DNA from: Cacajao melanocephalus | Lineage: Eukaryota > Chordata > Mammalia > Primates > Pitheciidae | Assembly: GCA_963573385.1 (NCBI GenBank) | Contig: CAUYLG010033066.1 | Location: forward strand, 62,001-126,000 | Length of the DNA stretch: 64,000 nt | Reading direction: 5' to 3' | Shown here: positions 1 to 13,861 of the stretch, in pieces | How the letters are laid out: each line of letters begins with the position of its first letter | Position numbering within the stretch: the stretch's first letter is position 1 | The notes under the pieces: model-generated | What the model was told of the DNA's origin: nothing | The model's database searches: none | The model's input: the letters and a program-made list of their open reading frames with translations, nothing else | Position numbers and translations under genes: made by a program

Positions 1-1472
1 CTCCACAAATCTTCACCTCCTTCCACAGTGCTGTAGATATCTGCCTATTAAAAAATAAAAATGCCACCAGCTTATTTAACCTCAGGGTCATTACTCTTGA
101 TACTTTGCACAAAATTTCTTTTGAAATTCATAAGATATGTATCCCAGGCCTTGGCTAAGGTCATATTCTTAGTTGTTTTATCCATCTTTCTTCAGGTGTT
201 CATTTGATTACCAACAAACAATTCACAGTAATTCAATCCGTGCCTGTGATTTGCTAACCACCCTCATAAGCTTTGCGGACACACTGCTCAGTGTATCTTG
301 GGAACTTACACATTGATACACTGTTTCTACTAGAAACCAATGAAAAGAAAACATCTAAGTAGTTTTGATGAAGTCATGTACAGTAGAATAGATAAATAAG
401 CCAATAGTTCAGAACAGTGTAATAAATGCTTCCTACTACTGCTACTGCAGTTGTACATTTTAAAAAAATACTGTAGGAACACTGCAGAAACCACTAGAGC
501 CTTGGGAAATCATAGAAAGATTCGCAGAAGAAGTGGAATAAGAGGGTCACTAAGTAACCCTCTGATCAAGTATATTTTGATGGACATTTCGGGGAAAGAG
601 AGAAATGCAGACAAATTATAGGGGTATCTAAAAACTGAGTTTGTGTGTGGGATGGTTTTCTATTTTTAGAAAACTAAACTTTGGAATGTGTTGCAGAAAT
701 TTATGGAAGGGTAGAAATTGCAGACATTTTTTCCTTCTGCTGAGTTCGATTACCCTTACAATTCCTTCTTTAAATTTTTAAATGCATAAAATAGCATTAG
801 CTCCTCCAGGAACCCTTTAATTTCTATCTTAGTAGTTGTAGTAGAAATTAATACTTAAAACAATATCTATTGTTTGTATTAGTCTTATAAATTGGTTGTA
901 TAAGAAAAAAAGAGAATATATTTTTTTCTTTGTTTTTAAGGAAATTGATTCACTGACATTAAGAGATTTACGAGAGGTAAAAATTATATTTAAATGTACC
1001 TCTAGCTTTTTCTTTTTGTTTTAATTCTCCAAATGTGTAAAATATCTTTCCTCTCTTACTCAATTGAGCATAACTTATGAAAAAGTGTCATATAAATTTT
1101 CAACCTGATGCTATTAACAGTCTAAGTCCTATTTTTTTTTTTGTAATTACTGGCACCCAAAAAGTTGAGAGGCCAATTATTAGTGAAGTGGTCCAATCTC
1201 CTTTGCCAACTTGTCTTCCATTAACTAAGTAAAGGGATCTTATACTATGTTATTGCTTTTCCCATTCCCAGTAACAACAGTTAGTTGGTGCCTTAATTAG
1301 ATTCACATTTACTTAGAGCCTGCTCAAGACAGAGAGGCTGCTGGCCGCTGATAAACATCATATCCTCTGTATTACTTCAGTAGTCTACTTATTTTGTTGC
1401 TAGACTCATAAACCTCACTTTGTGCTCCAAACTACATCTTGAGTGGTTTTTCTACATTGCTGACCTTAACAT
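1..1472. other. Unassigned AT-rich sequence
   Basis: I recognise no repeat consensus, RNA gene or coding region here. The DNA is AT-rich with short A and T runs, and no long open frame is present. It ends at the target site of the first Alu pair. Confidence 0.5.
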
Positions 1473-1491
1473 CACTTTGACTTATTTTACG

Positions 1492-1769
<278 letters not shown>

Positions 1770-1779
1770 TACTTTATAT

Positions 1780-1797
1780 TCTCTCTCTCTCTCTCTC
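1780..1797. repeat. (CT)n microsatellite
   Basis: About nine CT dinucleotides lie between two minus-strand Alus. Read on the minus strand they form a GA-rich stretch next to the tail of the right-hand Alu, so they probably arose from that tail. Confidence 0.85.
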
Positions 1798-2659
<862 letters not shown>

Positions 2660-2960
2660 GGGTGGAATATATTGCTCCAACCCTTTGAATCTTAGCTGGA
2701 TTTGTGACTTAATTTAACTTATAAAATGCTGCAGAAATTATAAGTTTGGGCCTTAAGAGTTGTTATAATATCACATGTAATCCTAACTCTTTCTACTCTG
2801 ATAGCCCCATGTAAGGAATTCTAGGCTGACTTCCTTGAGGATAAAAGACCCATGCATATTAAACTCGGCCAGCACCAACCCAGCATCAGCCAGCACCAAC
2901 TCAGCATCAGCCAGCACCAACTCAACATATGTGTATGAGAACATGTTTCTTCCTGCTGAG
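2660..2960 (+). mobile_element. Ancient MLT1-like LTR (ERVL-MaLR), 5' portion
   Basis: The succession 'ccctttgaatcttagctgga' (about 2681-2700), 'gtgactta', 'gccttaagag', 'aggataaaagaccc' and 'cagccagcaccaac' follows the order of MLT1-type solo LTRs. The body is strongly diverged, as expected for a placental-age element. The LTR is interrupted after about 2960, and its 3' end resumes at 3521. It contains a local 21-bp triplication. The family is fairly sure; the subfamily is not. Confidence 0.6.
2866..2928 (+). repeat. 21-bp minisatellite, three copies
   Basis: Three consecutive 21-base units (2866-2886, 2887-2907, 2908-2928) share the core cagccagcaccaactcagca with one to three mismatches per copy. 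They lie at the point where MLT1-type LTRs normally carry a single 'cagccagcaccaac' segment, so this is a lineage-specific local expansion. Confidence 0.9.
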
Positions 2961-2973
2961 AGATGGCATTTGA

Positions 2974-3230
2974 CATAGAAGTCAAATGCTGTGCTGTATT
3001 CAGGTTCAAAAAAGGGTGCGAGAGCTGATTCATCTATTCATCCTGTTTCACACACAATGCTGTCTTGCATGCTGTAAGAGACAGAAAGGTGTAAAAAAAA
3101 CCACAGCATTTTAACTGTGAAAGAAAAAAAGATCAGACAATAAAATTAAGAACAATTTTTAAAAGAGCATTTATGTATTATTAGCAAGAAGAAAGTTGTA
3201 AAAATTGAATTAAACATGTTAGAATTTTTC
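2974..3230 (+). repeat. Left copy of a dispersed direct repeat (partner 5160-5419)
   Basis: About 257 bases align colinearly and in the same orientation with 5160-5419. Shared blocks include catagaagtcaaatgctg at the start, gagagctgattcatct, aaggtgtaaaaa, aagagcatttatg and agaatttttc at the end. The copies differ by many substitutions and small indels, so the duplication is old. It is placed between the two halves of an MLT1-like LTR. I do not recognise the family. Confidence 0.8.
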
Positions 3231-3520
3231 ACCCTAAAAGTGACAGCAGGGCAATTCCCACAGTGAAGTGCCCAACCCTTTCTTAGATGAGACCAGTTGG
3301 GATTCCAAAGAAAGACGCACTAAACTCCATGGCAATCAGTCCAAAGCATTTACTCAGGGAAGTTATAAAGGGAGGCTGCAGCACATCCTCACAGTGGACA
3401 TCAGATGTACCTAGCAGGTAAGAGAGTGGCCAAGACACTTTCTATTTCTCAGTCAGGACACAGAAAAAAGTAATGGAAACTGGTAGACCCTACTTTTTAA
3501 GACTAACCACTATATGCTTC

Positions 3521-3650
3521 AAATGATTACAGCAGCCTGAGTGACCCCAGGTTAAAACAAGTTAAATTGCCAACCCCCACAATCATACAATTATTGTGTT
3601 AAGCTCCAAGCTGTGGGGTTGTTTGTTTTGCCTCGTAAATAACTAATACA
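3521..3650 (+). mobile_element. MLT1-like LTR, 3' portion
   Basis: The segment 'gcctgagtgaccccaggtta' (3534-3553), then 'aaattgccaaccc', then 'tggggttgtttgtt' and 'aataactaatac' is the usual 3' end of an MLT1-type LTR. It continues the LTR begun at 2660. The 560 bases in between contain the direct-repeat copy at 2974-3230 and are not LTR sequence. Confidence 0.6.
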
Positions 3651-3660
3651 ATTATTGTAT

Positions 3661-4545
3661 TCACAGTGCCTTTTGTATTCACAGTACCTGGTATATTGTA
3701 GTATAAAAATTAATCAACCTATTTGCTTCTGATGAACCTTATGTCCTCGTTCTCTAAATAAAACCTCCCATGCAGTGCCAATGACATGTGAATGCTCATG
3801 CACACTCATGACTTCTACTACTGCCCATTGCGATATATGCTTTCCAAAATATCTTGCCATTCCCAGAGTTGAGAATGACAGTTCTACTTGTAAAAATGAT
3901 ATTATTTCTCTAAATATTATAGAAATGAAAAAATATGATTGAAAAAAAAACTAGTTATTTCCAAGAAGACTAAGTTGAATGATTTGGAAAGTCAAAAAAG
4001 TAAAACACTTTCTAAGATGTTATAAATTAAATATAGGAATGACAACTGTAAAGGATTCAGGTAGAATTCCAAAAGTGGTGAAGGATTTTTCATTCAGATT
4101 ACTTTACTAGTAATTTCTCACTCCTAATAATTTGTATATTATTTAAGATTAAACAGAATGTTAAGATATGCCATTGTCATGCTTTCATGAGTTATGTTTT
4201 AATACTGATTTTCAATTAATAAATCAATTACAATTATGTCATCTAGGATATTTGACTTACTGAATGCATATCCATAAAATGAATGAAAATAAGTAGAATT
4301 GGCAGTAAAAGGATGAATAGCATTCCTGATTGGGACAAACTGCATAAATGTAATAACCGTAGTATGAAATACCATGGGTTTTCCAAATAATGTTAAATAA
4401 TGTTAGACAGCAGAGATATTGAACATGAGAAGAAATAGTGTAGTAAAGTGTTGCCAGAAAGATGCTTTGGACCTCTTTTGCAGAGACCTCTAGATGTCAA
4501 ACTAAATAATTTAATATGGATTCCATAAACAAAGAGAAAACTACC
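3661..4545. other. Unassigned AT-rich sequence
   Basis: No recognisable repeat, RNA or coding feature. Confidence 0.4.
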
Positions 4546-4549
4546 GATT

Positions 4550-4760
4550 CTTGACAAGTGGAATAAAGTGACCAACTCCAAACTACATTTTGGAAAGATA
4601 ATTCTAGCCAGATTGTAAAGCATGAATAGGAGAGGCAGGTTAGGCCAGTTGGGGGACCTTTGCCACAATCCTAGTGAGAGGTGATGAAGTCCTGAGGTCA
4701 GCTACAAATAGTTATTTCTACAGATGTGGCAGAATAACCGATGAAAGCAGAGGAGCATCT
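4550..4760 (+). repeat. Ancient interspersed repeat, family unresolved
   Basis: The order 'cattttggaaagataattct', 'agattgtaaagcatgaatag', 'gaggcaggttaggccagtt', 'tgccacaatcctagtgagag', 'gatgaagtcctgaggtcag' follows a common mammalian dispersed repeat whose other traces in this window are near 58960-59800 and 61265-61400. I cannot name the family with confidence. Confidence 0.4.
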
Positions 4761-5159
4761 TTCTAAAGCGAAGAGCCTCTGCTGCACCTGGTTCCACCCC
4801 CAGGGCAGATTTGCCTTCATGGCAGAAGGGAGAAAAGTTTCAGTATTGGAGAGCAATGTACCTACTGTTTTTATTTCAGGAATAATGGTGTTCGCAACCA
4901 CACAGATACTCACTGCAAGTCAGAACCGGAAGGAATTTTAAAGGTCAAGTTAAAACTGTCAGTAACTAAATGGGACCAGTTGGGATTCCAAACAAAGAAT
5001 GACTAAACTCCAGTAAACTCTAAAGTAAATTCTTCTTGAGAGGTCTTCCTGAAAATGACTAATTGATGATAATCTGGAAGCTCCTAATATAAGTCAAGAT
5101 CCTAAAGATATGTAGGAAATGTAGATAGTATTGGTTACATCTCAGTTTTTGGTAAACTG

Positions 5160-5419
5160 CATAGAAGTCAAATGCTGTTCTATATTCAGATTTTAAAAAG
5201 GGTGAGAGAGCTGATTCATCTGTTCATCTTATTTCACACATGATGTTGCGTTGCATGCTATAAGAGACAAAAAGGTGTAAAAAGAGCATTTTAACCATGA
5301 AAGAGAAAAGCATTTAGACATCAAATAAAGAACAATTAAAAAAAAATTTTTAAAGAGCATTTATGGATTATTAGCAAGAAAAATTTGTTTAAGATGAATA
5401 AAACAGCATAGAATTTTTC
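5160..5419 (+). repeat. Right copy of a dispersed direct repeat (partner 2974-3230)
   Basis: Colinear with 2974-3230, same orientation, about 2.19 kb apart. A second shared block, gaccagttgggattccaaa, lies 60 bases after the left copy (3291-3309) but about 170 bases before this copy (4974-4992). The block order is therefore A-B on the left and B-A on the right, which a single simple tandem duplication does not explain. Confidence 0.8.
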
Positions 5420-6790
5420 TAATGTTGATTACTTAAAAAATAAAATACCTTTTCTCTCCTGGTATGGTTTGTGAATATTAAAGCAAAATATCTTTTTCTA
5501 CTGGTGTGATCTGTGAATATTAAGACTGTTACTGTTCTCAAGAACGTTAATGATGGGCGTTTCTAAATATATTAACAACATGAAGTTAATAGGTTTCCTA
5601 AGTGTGGAGTTATTTAACATGGATGCTAGTATTTTAGAGGTTTTTTTTTTGAGCAGTATTCTTTCCCAGATATTAAAATAATCTGAGAAGTCAATTTTCT
5701 GTATCTTGCGACAGTAGTCTAGGCTCTGTCATACGGTTAAATAATTTATACATTTGAGAATGCCATTTTGAGTAGTGTACTTAATGTTTCACACTTTAGT
5801 GATTCCTGATACTGCATTTTTATAGCAGTCAGTGATTTTATTTTTTTCTACTAATGTTATTTATGAGCCAAAAACCTATCTTGGCAAGGCTAGTCATTTT
5901 AGAAACCTCGCTGGAAATGGTTCAGTGTTAATTTTGTTTAGGGGAGGATGCGTAAAAGATGATAAATGCATTGTGTTATAATAACCTCATGCTTTCATCT
6001 ATCATATTGTTAAATCAAATAGCAAGTGTTACATTAATGTGATAAAATGCTTTTTTCTAGCTTTTTCTTTTTAGTCATTTAAGAACTGAAATCAAATGAG
6101 AAAATTGGTCCCATGTAAACAAGATTGCAAAATGTTTAATCTATACAATAATGAATTAAAAGCAAAAGATTGATTATATATCTTTAAAGTCACAAATTAT
6201 GCAGAGAATATTAATGCTACATTCCATATAGGCCAACTGTGGGAGAATAATTGACTCTCAGGATGATTTAATTATGTTTGACTTTTTCAATAGTCTGAAC
6301 TGCATCAAAAGTTTGTTGAGGTTGAGTCCCTTACTTTCATATTCCCCTCAAAAACAAAGAATATTGTTTATTTCTAGCATAACTATCTTCTATCACCGTG
6401 CATGTTCTGGTATACAAGTGAAATTGTTAATACTACCTCTCAAACCTGAGCCATTATTTTGGAGAATAATGTTCAAATGTTGACAAACAAAAGGCTCTGC
6501 TAGAAATCACTCTGGAAACTCTTATCCTTTATGCTGAAGGCTTTTTATTAAACACTTGCCTTCTCCACAAGAAATAGACATGGCAGGTTTTATTATCTAT
6601 TCCTGCATCGTATTATGATAGAAGGTTACCATGCTTCACAGGAAACAAGTTAGGTCATAACCCACATATGTAGATTTCAAGAGTAACAACAGGGAAAGAA
6701 AACTCCTGCTTCTACAGTGAATTTATGTTAAAACATTAATTATAATCTGCACTATAAATATAAAAAGATGATAACTGACATTTAAAAACC
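5420..6790. other. Unassigned AT-rich sequence
   Basis: Nothing recognisable apart from AT-rich low-complexity patches. No long open frame. Confidence 0.4.
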
Positions 6791-6794
6791 ACAG

Positions 6795-7010
6795 GTTTTA
6801 GAGTCAAATTAGCCTGTTTTCTAACTGTTGTCTTGCACATATTAGTCATGTAGCATTAGACAAGTTATTAAGTCTCCCTGCGGTGTTTGTAAAATACAGA
6901 CAACAGCCATTCCCTAAGGATTATGTGAGGATTAACTGAGATAATTAATACATGTGAAGTGCCTAGGATACAGTTTACCACAAAGGAGGGAAGATATAAA
7001 TGCTAATTTT
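6795..7010 (+). mobile_element. MIR SINE, plus strand
   Basis: The order 'gttttctaactgttgtcttg', 'gacaagttattaagtctccc', 'tttgtaaaata', 'ggattatgtgaggattaact', 'acatgtgaagtgcctaggat' is the standard MIR layout: core, then the splice-like pyrimidine region, then the L2-related tail. It is heavily mutated, consistent with a Mesozoic insertion. Confidence 0.8.
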
Positions 7011-7824
7011 TTTCCTCCCTTTTCTTCAGGAGTAGTGACAAGACTCCTCAAAGCAGAAAGCAAATTTCTCATTGTAATAAAAGGTTATGCATCATTCCAA
7101 ATTGGAAAATATCATTGAAATTATTGCTTCACGTGTTTAGTGGCTTTAATTTTCTTCTCTTGGCTTCAGATACATTTTGGTAGTTGAAAACCACATGGTG
7201 TACTCTCATTAAATATAGTAAATCTTAGGAAATCAGAGTACTAACATCTGGGACCTCATATAGAAAATATTTTCAAATTCTATAAAGATTAACAGTGAGA
7301 TCATCTTTAATACTCTTCTGATAATAGTGTTACAAAAGAGCTGGTAGATTTTTTAAAAATACATTTTTACATTTTCATGCTGTTGTTTATATTACGTTAA
7401 TCTTCTTGACTTGGGAAATATGGTGTCTGCTTTTTTACACAAAATGTTATGAATGTGGCAATAATTTTCACTTTCACAAATATTGCTGTGGTTATAGACC
7501 TTTATTACATGTGCTTTAAGTCTTCCTGTCCTTCAGGTATATAAAAGGGAATAAAAAAGCTCACTGCAAATTACAGAGTTTTCTCTGTGTCAAATAGGAC
7601 ACCAAGGGTTTCACATGCCTTCTCTTATATGATCATCAGGAAACCTCCCATTTATCACTTTGACTTACTGAAGAGCTATTGCTTGTTCTGCCCCCACATA
7701 TTAATTATTTTATAAACCAGAAGAAGAGAGGTGAAAGCAACAAATAAAATGGGGGAAGAAACTAAGAGTATGAGAGTACTTACCAGAGAAAGAGATGGGC
7801 ATAATTCCACTATTCACCAAAACC

Positions 7825-7975
7825 TTTATTTAAATAATGAATGCTATCAAAATGCAGCAAACATTTTCCAAACATATACTATATTCTACGTACTGGGCTA
7901 CGGCTGGGGATTCACATGTCATTGTACCATAGTTCTTGTCTCGGGGTTTTGGTGTCTAGGTTAATTCTAAAATTT
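7825..7975 (-). mobile_element. L2 3' end, minus strand
   Basis: The plus strand reads 'aataatgaatgct', 'gcaaacattttccaaacata', 'tactgggctacggctgggga', which is the reverse of the L2 3' terminus (a 'cctactatgtgccaggcact...' type motif). Only the terminal part is seen. Confidence 0.6.
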
Positions 7976-7982
7976 ATTATCT

Positions 7983-8087
7983 TTCCTTTTCCTTCCTTCC
8001 TTCCTTCCTTCCTTCCTTCCTTAATTCCTTCCTTCCTTCCTTCCTTCCGTCTGTCCGTCCGTCTTTCCTTCCTTCCTTCCTTCCTCT
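7983..8087. repeat. (TTCC)n microsatellite, compound
   Basis: An array of ttcc units about 105 bases long. It is interrupted once by 'ttaattcc' and once by a gtctgtccgtccgtc segment, so it is a compound array of ttcc and gtcc units. The serine/phenylalanine/proline/leucine-rich frame over it is an artefact of the repeat. Confidence 0.95.
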
Positions 8088-8784
8088 CTAATTTTTAATA
8101 TGCGTTTGCATTTCATTGTTTGCTTACTAGTTTATTCATTGCTAAAAAGACTGATTTTCTTGGAGCTTTTTCTTTGACATTTTATTTTCTGTGAAAAAAT
8201 AACTTTACAATTGTTTCTTGTGTCCTCTCTTTGTCCCCTCCAATTACTCTCATTTTTCATCTCTCCTCTTTACCTTTACTTTTTTAATTCCAGCCTTGGT
8301 GCTGTCTAGATTCAAGTCCTTGAGAAAAGGCAAAAAAAAAAAAAGAAAGAAGAAAGAAATCAAATAAATCAAAACACCTGCAACAGCACTCCTTCTTCTC
8401 ATACTCTCTGTCTCTTTTAAACAATTTCTCATGCTGATCTAGTTATTTTATCTTAAACAATAGTTAGAGGAACACATTTAAAAAACATTAAGTGTCTCTG
8501 CAGTTACTCAACACTGTAATCATTCAGAGATACACAGTCCTTCTCTTCTTAAGCACTTCCTTTGCACAAAAGATTGTAAATACAAATTGAGCATAATCCT
8601 GGTTCATGGAACAGTCATCATCTCTCCATGCAATACAACTCTTATTATTATTGTTTTCTTTTCTCCTTTCCTTGTTCTCAATCAGAGTCCTCTGTTTTCC
8701 ACAGGTACCCATTCTAATATATTTAGTATATCTCCTCTCCATTAAGGGTTGATAAAATGTGTATTAAAAAAAAAAGACTAACAT
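8088..8784. other. Unassigned sequence with an A-rich tract
   Basis: No repeat family recognised. A run of A with interspersed G (about 8332-8360) is the only low-complexity feature. Confidence 0.4.
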
Positions 8785-9547
<763 letters not shown>

Positions 9548-9700
9548 CTTATCTTTTTTAAATTTAGACAGCAAGAGTTTAAATAACTTAACCAAGAACA
9601 GAAGGCAATATATGAGAAAATACATTAAATGAATAAAGTAGTTTGGTTGAGAGCCTGTGTTTCTAACCAAGTATGCACTGTCATTTAAGTGCTGTCTTCA
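9548..9700 (-). mobile_element. MIR SINE, minus strand, right piece
   Basis: 'gacagcaagagtttaaataa', 'cttaaccaagaacagaaggc' and 'ttgagagcctgtgtttctaa' complete the reverse MIR core begun at 8785. Confidence 0.7.
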
Positions 9701-9749
9701 TATTTTAGTGCATAATAGCCAGTAGGCATGAAATGTTGGATGATATGCA

Positions 9750-12340
9750 TAGTACTGTCATGAAGTATTGCCAGATTATTTCTAGGATGACTGCACCAAT
9801 TTACAGACCCACTTAAAGTGCATAAGTCCCAGCTGCTTCTGTGTTTAGAACTTAATATTTTCTTCTTTTACATTTTTTGCCAAACTGCTGTTTATAAAGT
9901 GAAAATTGAGAGTTTTAATGTGCAGTTATTTATTTCCTAGTGTGTTAGAATATATCTTCAAAATATTTATTTTGGTTTCCCCTTCTATAATTTTTATATT
10001 CATAATATTAAACAAGTAAATAAATATTAAACACTTAGAGATATTACTGATAAATAGAGCTCTGCATCTATTGTTGTTACTATTGTTATACTCATATTTT
10101 TCAATTTGATTTCCCATATTTTCCAGTGAATTTGGAAGATTCACTAATTACCTGTAATTTAGACATTCCAAGTATATTCTCTGACTCTTTTAATTGTACG
10201 TTTATTTCATGATGCCCTTTGGTTAAAAATCTATAATTTCAATTCAATAAATGCATTCCTTCTTTTTAGTATTTATGATACATAGTCATATTTAAGAAAG
10301 TTTTTCTGCCTCAGAATTCCAAACATAGTATCTTATACTATTTTTTGTTATCAATGTAGGTTTTTCTTTCACATTTTACTATTTTATCCATTTGAAGTTA
10401 ATTTTCATATATGGCATGAGATCAGGTATTTTCCTCCATGTAATGAGAAAATTTTCAAACACCATTTACTAATAGTTCATCTTTTAAAAAATGTATAGAT
10501 CATATGTTTTTAGGCTGCCATCACTTATGCTACTCCATTTGATAGTAACTACAGAAGTACAATGCTATCTTAATTACTAAGCTTTTTTAATATGCCTTAG
10601 TATCTGACAGAATCAGCTCTCTATTTTTGCTCTTATATGTCAAAATTGTTTTACCGACTGATGATCTTTAACTGAAAAGAAAATGTTAGCATTAGTGAAG
10701 TCTCTTAAAACATCCTGAGGTTTAGATATGAATTGAATTAACTGATAAATGAATTTAGGAAGACAGATATTCACAATGTTAAGTCATTTCAGCTGTGAAC
10801 ACAGAATTGCTCTAAATTTGGGGAGTAATTTTATGCCTTCTAATAGAGTTTTAAAATCCTGTATATGCTAATCATATCCTTTACTGGGTTAGAAAAAGCT
10901 TTTTAAAAAACTTTTTTGTAGTTCTTCTTGTAATTGTAAATGATATCTTACATTTTCTGGTTGAAAATTGCTCATATAAAATTACGTTATGGTAAACAAC
11001 CTCCTATGTTTAGTTCTAAAGATTAGATGACTATCCTGAATTGTATGTAAGAACCATAATTATTAATTTACAAATATTTTTTATTTCATGTCCTAATTTC
11101 TAACCTGTATGATGTATTCGTTTTTCTTGACTTGCCACATACTTAGGAACTTCAGTTCTGTGCTAAACAGTAGGCGTGGTAGAAGACAATCTTGATGCTA
11201 TTCTTAGTCTTAATAAATTCTAAATTTATTCATTGAGTATGATATTTACTTGAATTTTTAGAGTATTTTATAGGGTGATGGAAGATTAATTCTAATCTGG
11301 TTTTCTATTTTTCTTTTCAATCATTAGTATTTTTTAACTTCATAAAATCGTTTTTCTTTTGTACAAATGAGATGATCATCTGATTTGTATCCTTTGACCT
11401 ATAAATGTAAAGGCAAAGGTGACTCAACCTTTGATTTTACATTTATAGATAATCAAATGTTGAGTCATCATTGCATTTCTGGGATAAAACATACATCATT
11501 ATGATGATATTTTAATAATATACTGTTGATTTGGTTAGCTAATCTATTTTTTAGTATTTTTAAATATAGTTCATAAATGAAATTAGCCCATGAGGTTTTT
11601 TTTATTTTTATTTTTTTACTTTATCTGGTTTTGGTATCAAAGTTAAATTACTGTCATTAATTTGGGATAGGCAAATTTCCTCTTCAAAATTTCTGGAACA
11701 ATTAGACGGATTCTCTTGAGAAGTTTGTTAGTGTTCATCGGTGAAATGATCCACCAGGAATATAACATTTTTTCTGGGTTTTTACATTTATTTGAGCTGG
11801 TGTGGCTCAAGCCAACTGTACAAGGGGAAGAGTAGTAGGAAAGGAGGTCGGTGATGAAAGGGAGGAGGTGTTGCAGATCATATGGGCTGCTTTTATTTCT
11901 TTGAGAACTTTGGCTTTTATCCTCTTGTTTCTTTTAGCAATGTATAAGAAACATCTTTGTGCTTTATGTCTTTTTGTTGCCTTAAATTCCCTTTTACTTG
12001 AAATAAAATGTCTATTCTACATATAATTTGACTAAAATATTTTCTGATATTTTTAAAAAATATATTTTAAATTTTCAAATATTGTATATCTTTTGGAACT
12101 ATTTATGTGTATTATAGATGACATAAGGTTAACCTATGATTTTGTTTTAAGAAGATAATTATGAAGTCTCTATCTTTTAATGAGATAATTTAGTCTATTA
12201 ATACTTATTCTAATTGCTATCATGTTATTATATCTGATATCTTTATATATATGATATGTTTTCATTTTTTAAGACTTTTCTTTCAATGAAATATTCTAGA
12301 TTATCAAATTTAATTTTGCTAGCTACAGAAAATAATATGC
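9750..12340 (-). mobile_element. Old L1 (L1M), ORF2 region, minus strand
   Basis: Read left to right, the plus strand gives the reverse of L1 ORF2 in the correct order. Examples are 'ttgccagattatttctagga' (9770), 'caccatttactaatagttca' (10461), 'ttgatctta...'-type RT-region text, and 'ttgcatttctgggataaaac' (11472-11491). It then runs towards the endonuclease end by about 12300. Frames are destroyed throughout. L1 encodes an RNA-binding ORF1 protein and an endonuclease/reverse transcriptase; none of that is intact here. Gaps and a palindrome interrupt it. Edges are approximate. Confidence 0.8.
11399..11467. repeat. Overlapping inverted repeats (imperfect palindrome)
   Basis: Arms 11399-11420 and 11427-11448 pair at 20 of 22 positions around a 6-base loop. 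A second, overlapping pair, 11420-11435 with 11452-11467, matches at 15 of 16. The alternative hairpins share the same middle strand. The host is an L1M ORF2 remnant whose normal sequence does not carry such a palindrome here. Confidence 0.9.
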
Positions 12341-12394
12341 TTATTTTTCCAATCATTATCTAAACCTAAATAATAATATCATCTAGTCACCTGT

Positions 12395-12625
12395 AGGCTT
12401 ACTGCTGAACAGTGTGGGCTCTTTAGCCAGGCTGGCTGGGTTCAATACTAACCCTAGCCAAGTTAATTAGTCTCTGCTTCAGTACTTTATTTTAAAATAA
12501 ACAATAATAATACTTATTACCATATTGTGTTTTAATGAGAATTGAATGGGTTAATATAGGTGACACATTTTGAAAAGTGCACTGCATGCAGTAAACCTGT
12601 AATAAATGTAGGTTATCATATCCCA
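12395..12625 (+). mobile_element. MIR SINE, plus strand
   Basis: 'tgggctctttagccaggctg', 'gctgggttcaatactaaccc', 'aagttaattagtctctgctt', 'aatgagaattgaatgggtta' and 'cagtaaacctgtaataaatg' follow the MIR consensus from core to tail. It lies between two minus-strand L1M segments. Confidence 0.85.
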
Positions 12626-12699
12626 AAGTAACAATCTTAATATGCTCTTACTTCCCTGTCTAATCCCTTCTCCTCAAAATAATCTTCTTCCCAAGGAAT

Positions 12700-13347
12700 A
12701 TATAAATACTATATTAGTAAAATTTGAAATTAATATTCTGGACATTTATGGATATATTTTATCGTTACTGTGGTTAATTTAGACAAAAGTAAATTTACTA
12801 ACTTCTTTATTCACCTTGTTTTCCATATCTCACTGATGTCTTCTAGATTGATTGCTTTTTATGTTGGCAATATCTTCTAAGAGTTATTTCAAAAAGACTT
12901 GATTTTTGTGCTTTGTAAAACTTTTTAAACCAGATACATCTCTGTTTTGAGCTCAAATTTAATTGTTTTCTTTTAAGCTGAAAATAACTCCTGGCTCAAA
13001 GTTCTTTTTCTTCAACATTTAAAATGTTATTTTATTGTCTTCTTGCATTCACTGCTGTTGATACGAACGATTCTATATGATTCCATATTTTAGGTGACCT
13101 ACTTTTACTTTTTGAAAATTATGACCATTAAAAATTTGATTTAATATTTAGCATTTTACCTATAGCATACATAGATATTATTTTTTAATCTCACTTATTT
13201 GATAATTCATGAACCTTTTCCATCGTATTTCATTTCTTTTTTCATTTTAGAAAATTATTGTTCCCTTTTCTGTATTTCCTCACCTGTATTTATTATTTTG
13301 GTGAGACTCATAAAAGTACATTTTTACTTACCTATAAATCTTAGGTT
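12700..13347 (-). mobile_element. Old L1 (L1M), ORF1-side fragment, minus strand
   Basis: 'ctcctggctcaaagttcttt', 'cttcaacatttaaaatgtta' and 'ttattgtcttcttgcattca' are the reverse of the L1 segment around the ORF1 end in old subfamilies. It probably continues the L1M at 9750-12340 and resumes after the MER5A (13862-14190). No open frame survives. Confidence 0.6.
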
Positions 13348-13798
<451 letters not shown>

Positions 13799-13811
13799 GC
13801 CCCTCACAACA

Positions 13812-13861
13812 AAATATTATATGGCCCAAAATATCAATAGGACCAACTTTGAGAAACCCTG
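13812..13861 (+). mobile_element. MER5A, right piece
   Basis: 'aatattatatggcccaaaat', 'atcaataggaccaactttga' and the terminal gagaaaccctg complete the MER5A begun at 13348. Confidence 0.9.

Noticed and set aside
2866..2928. Possible CRISPR-like repeat array
   Set aside because: The three units are directly adjacent with no spacers, and the sequence is vertebrate.
2821..3033. Minus-strand frame with a repeated LSWCWLM-type motif
   Set aside because: The repeat is only the 21-bp triplication at 2866-2928; no gene context.
7841..8098. Frame with a serine/phenylalanine/leucine/proline repeat
   Set aside because: Translation of the TTCC microsatellite.
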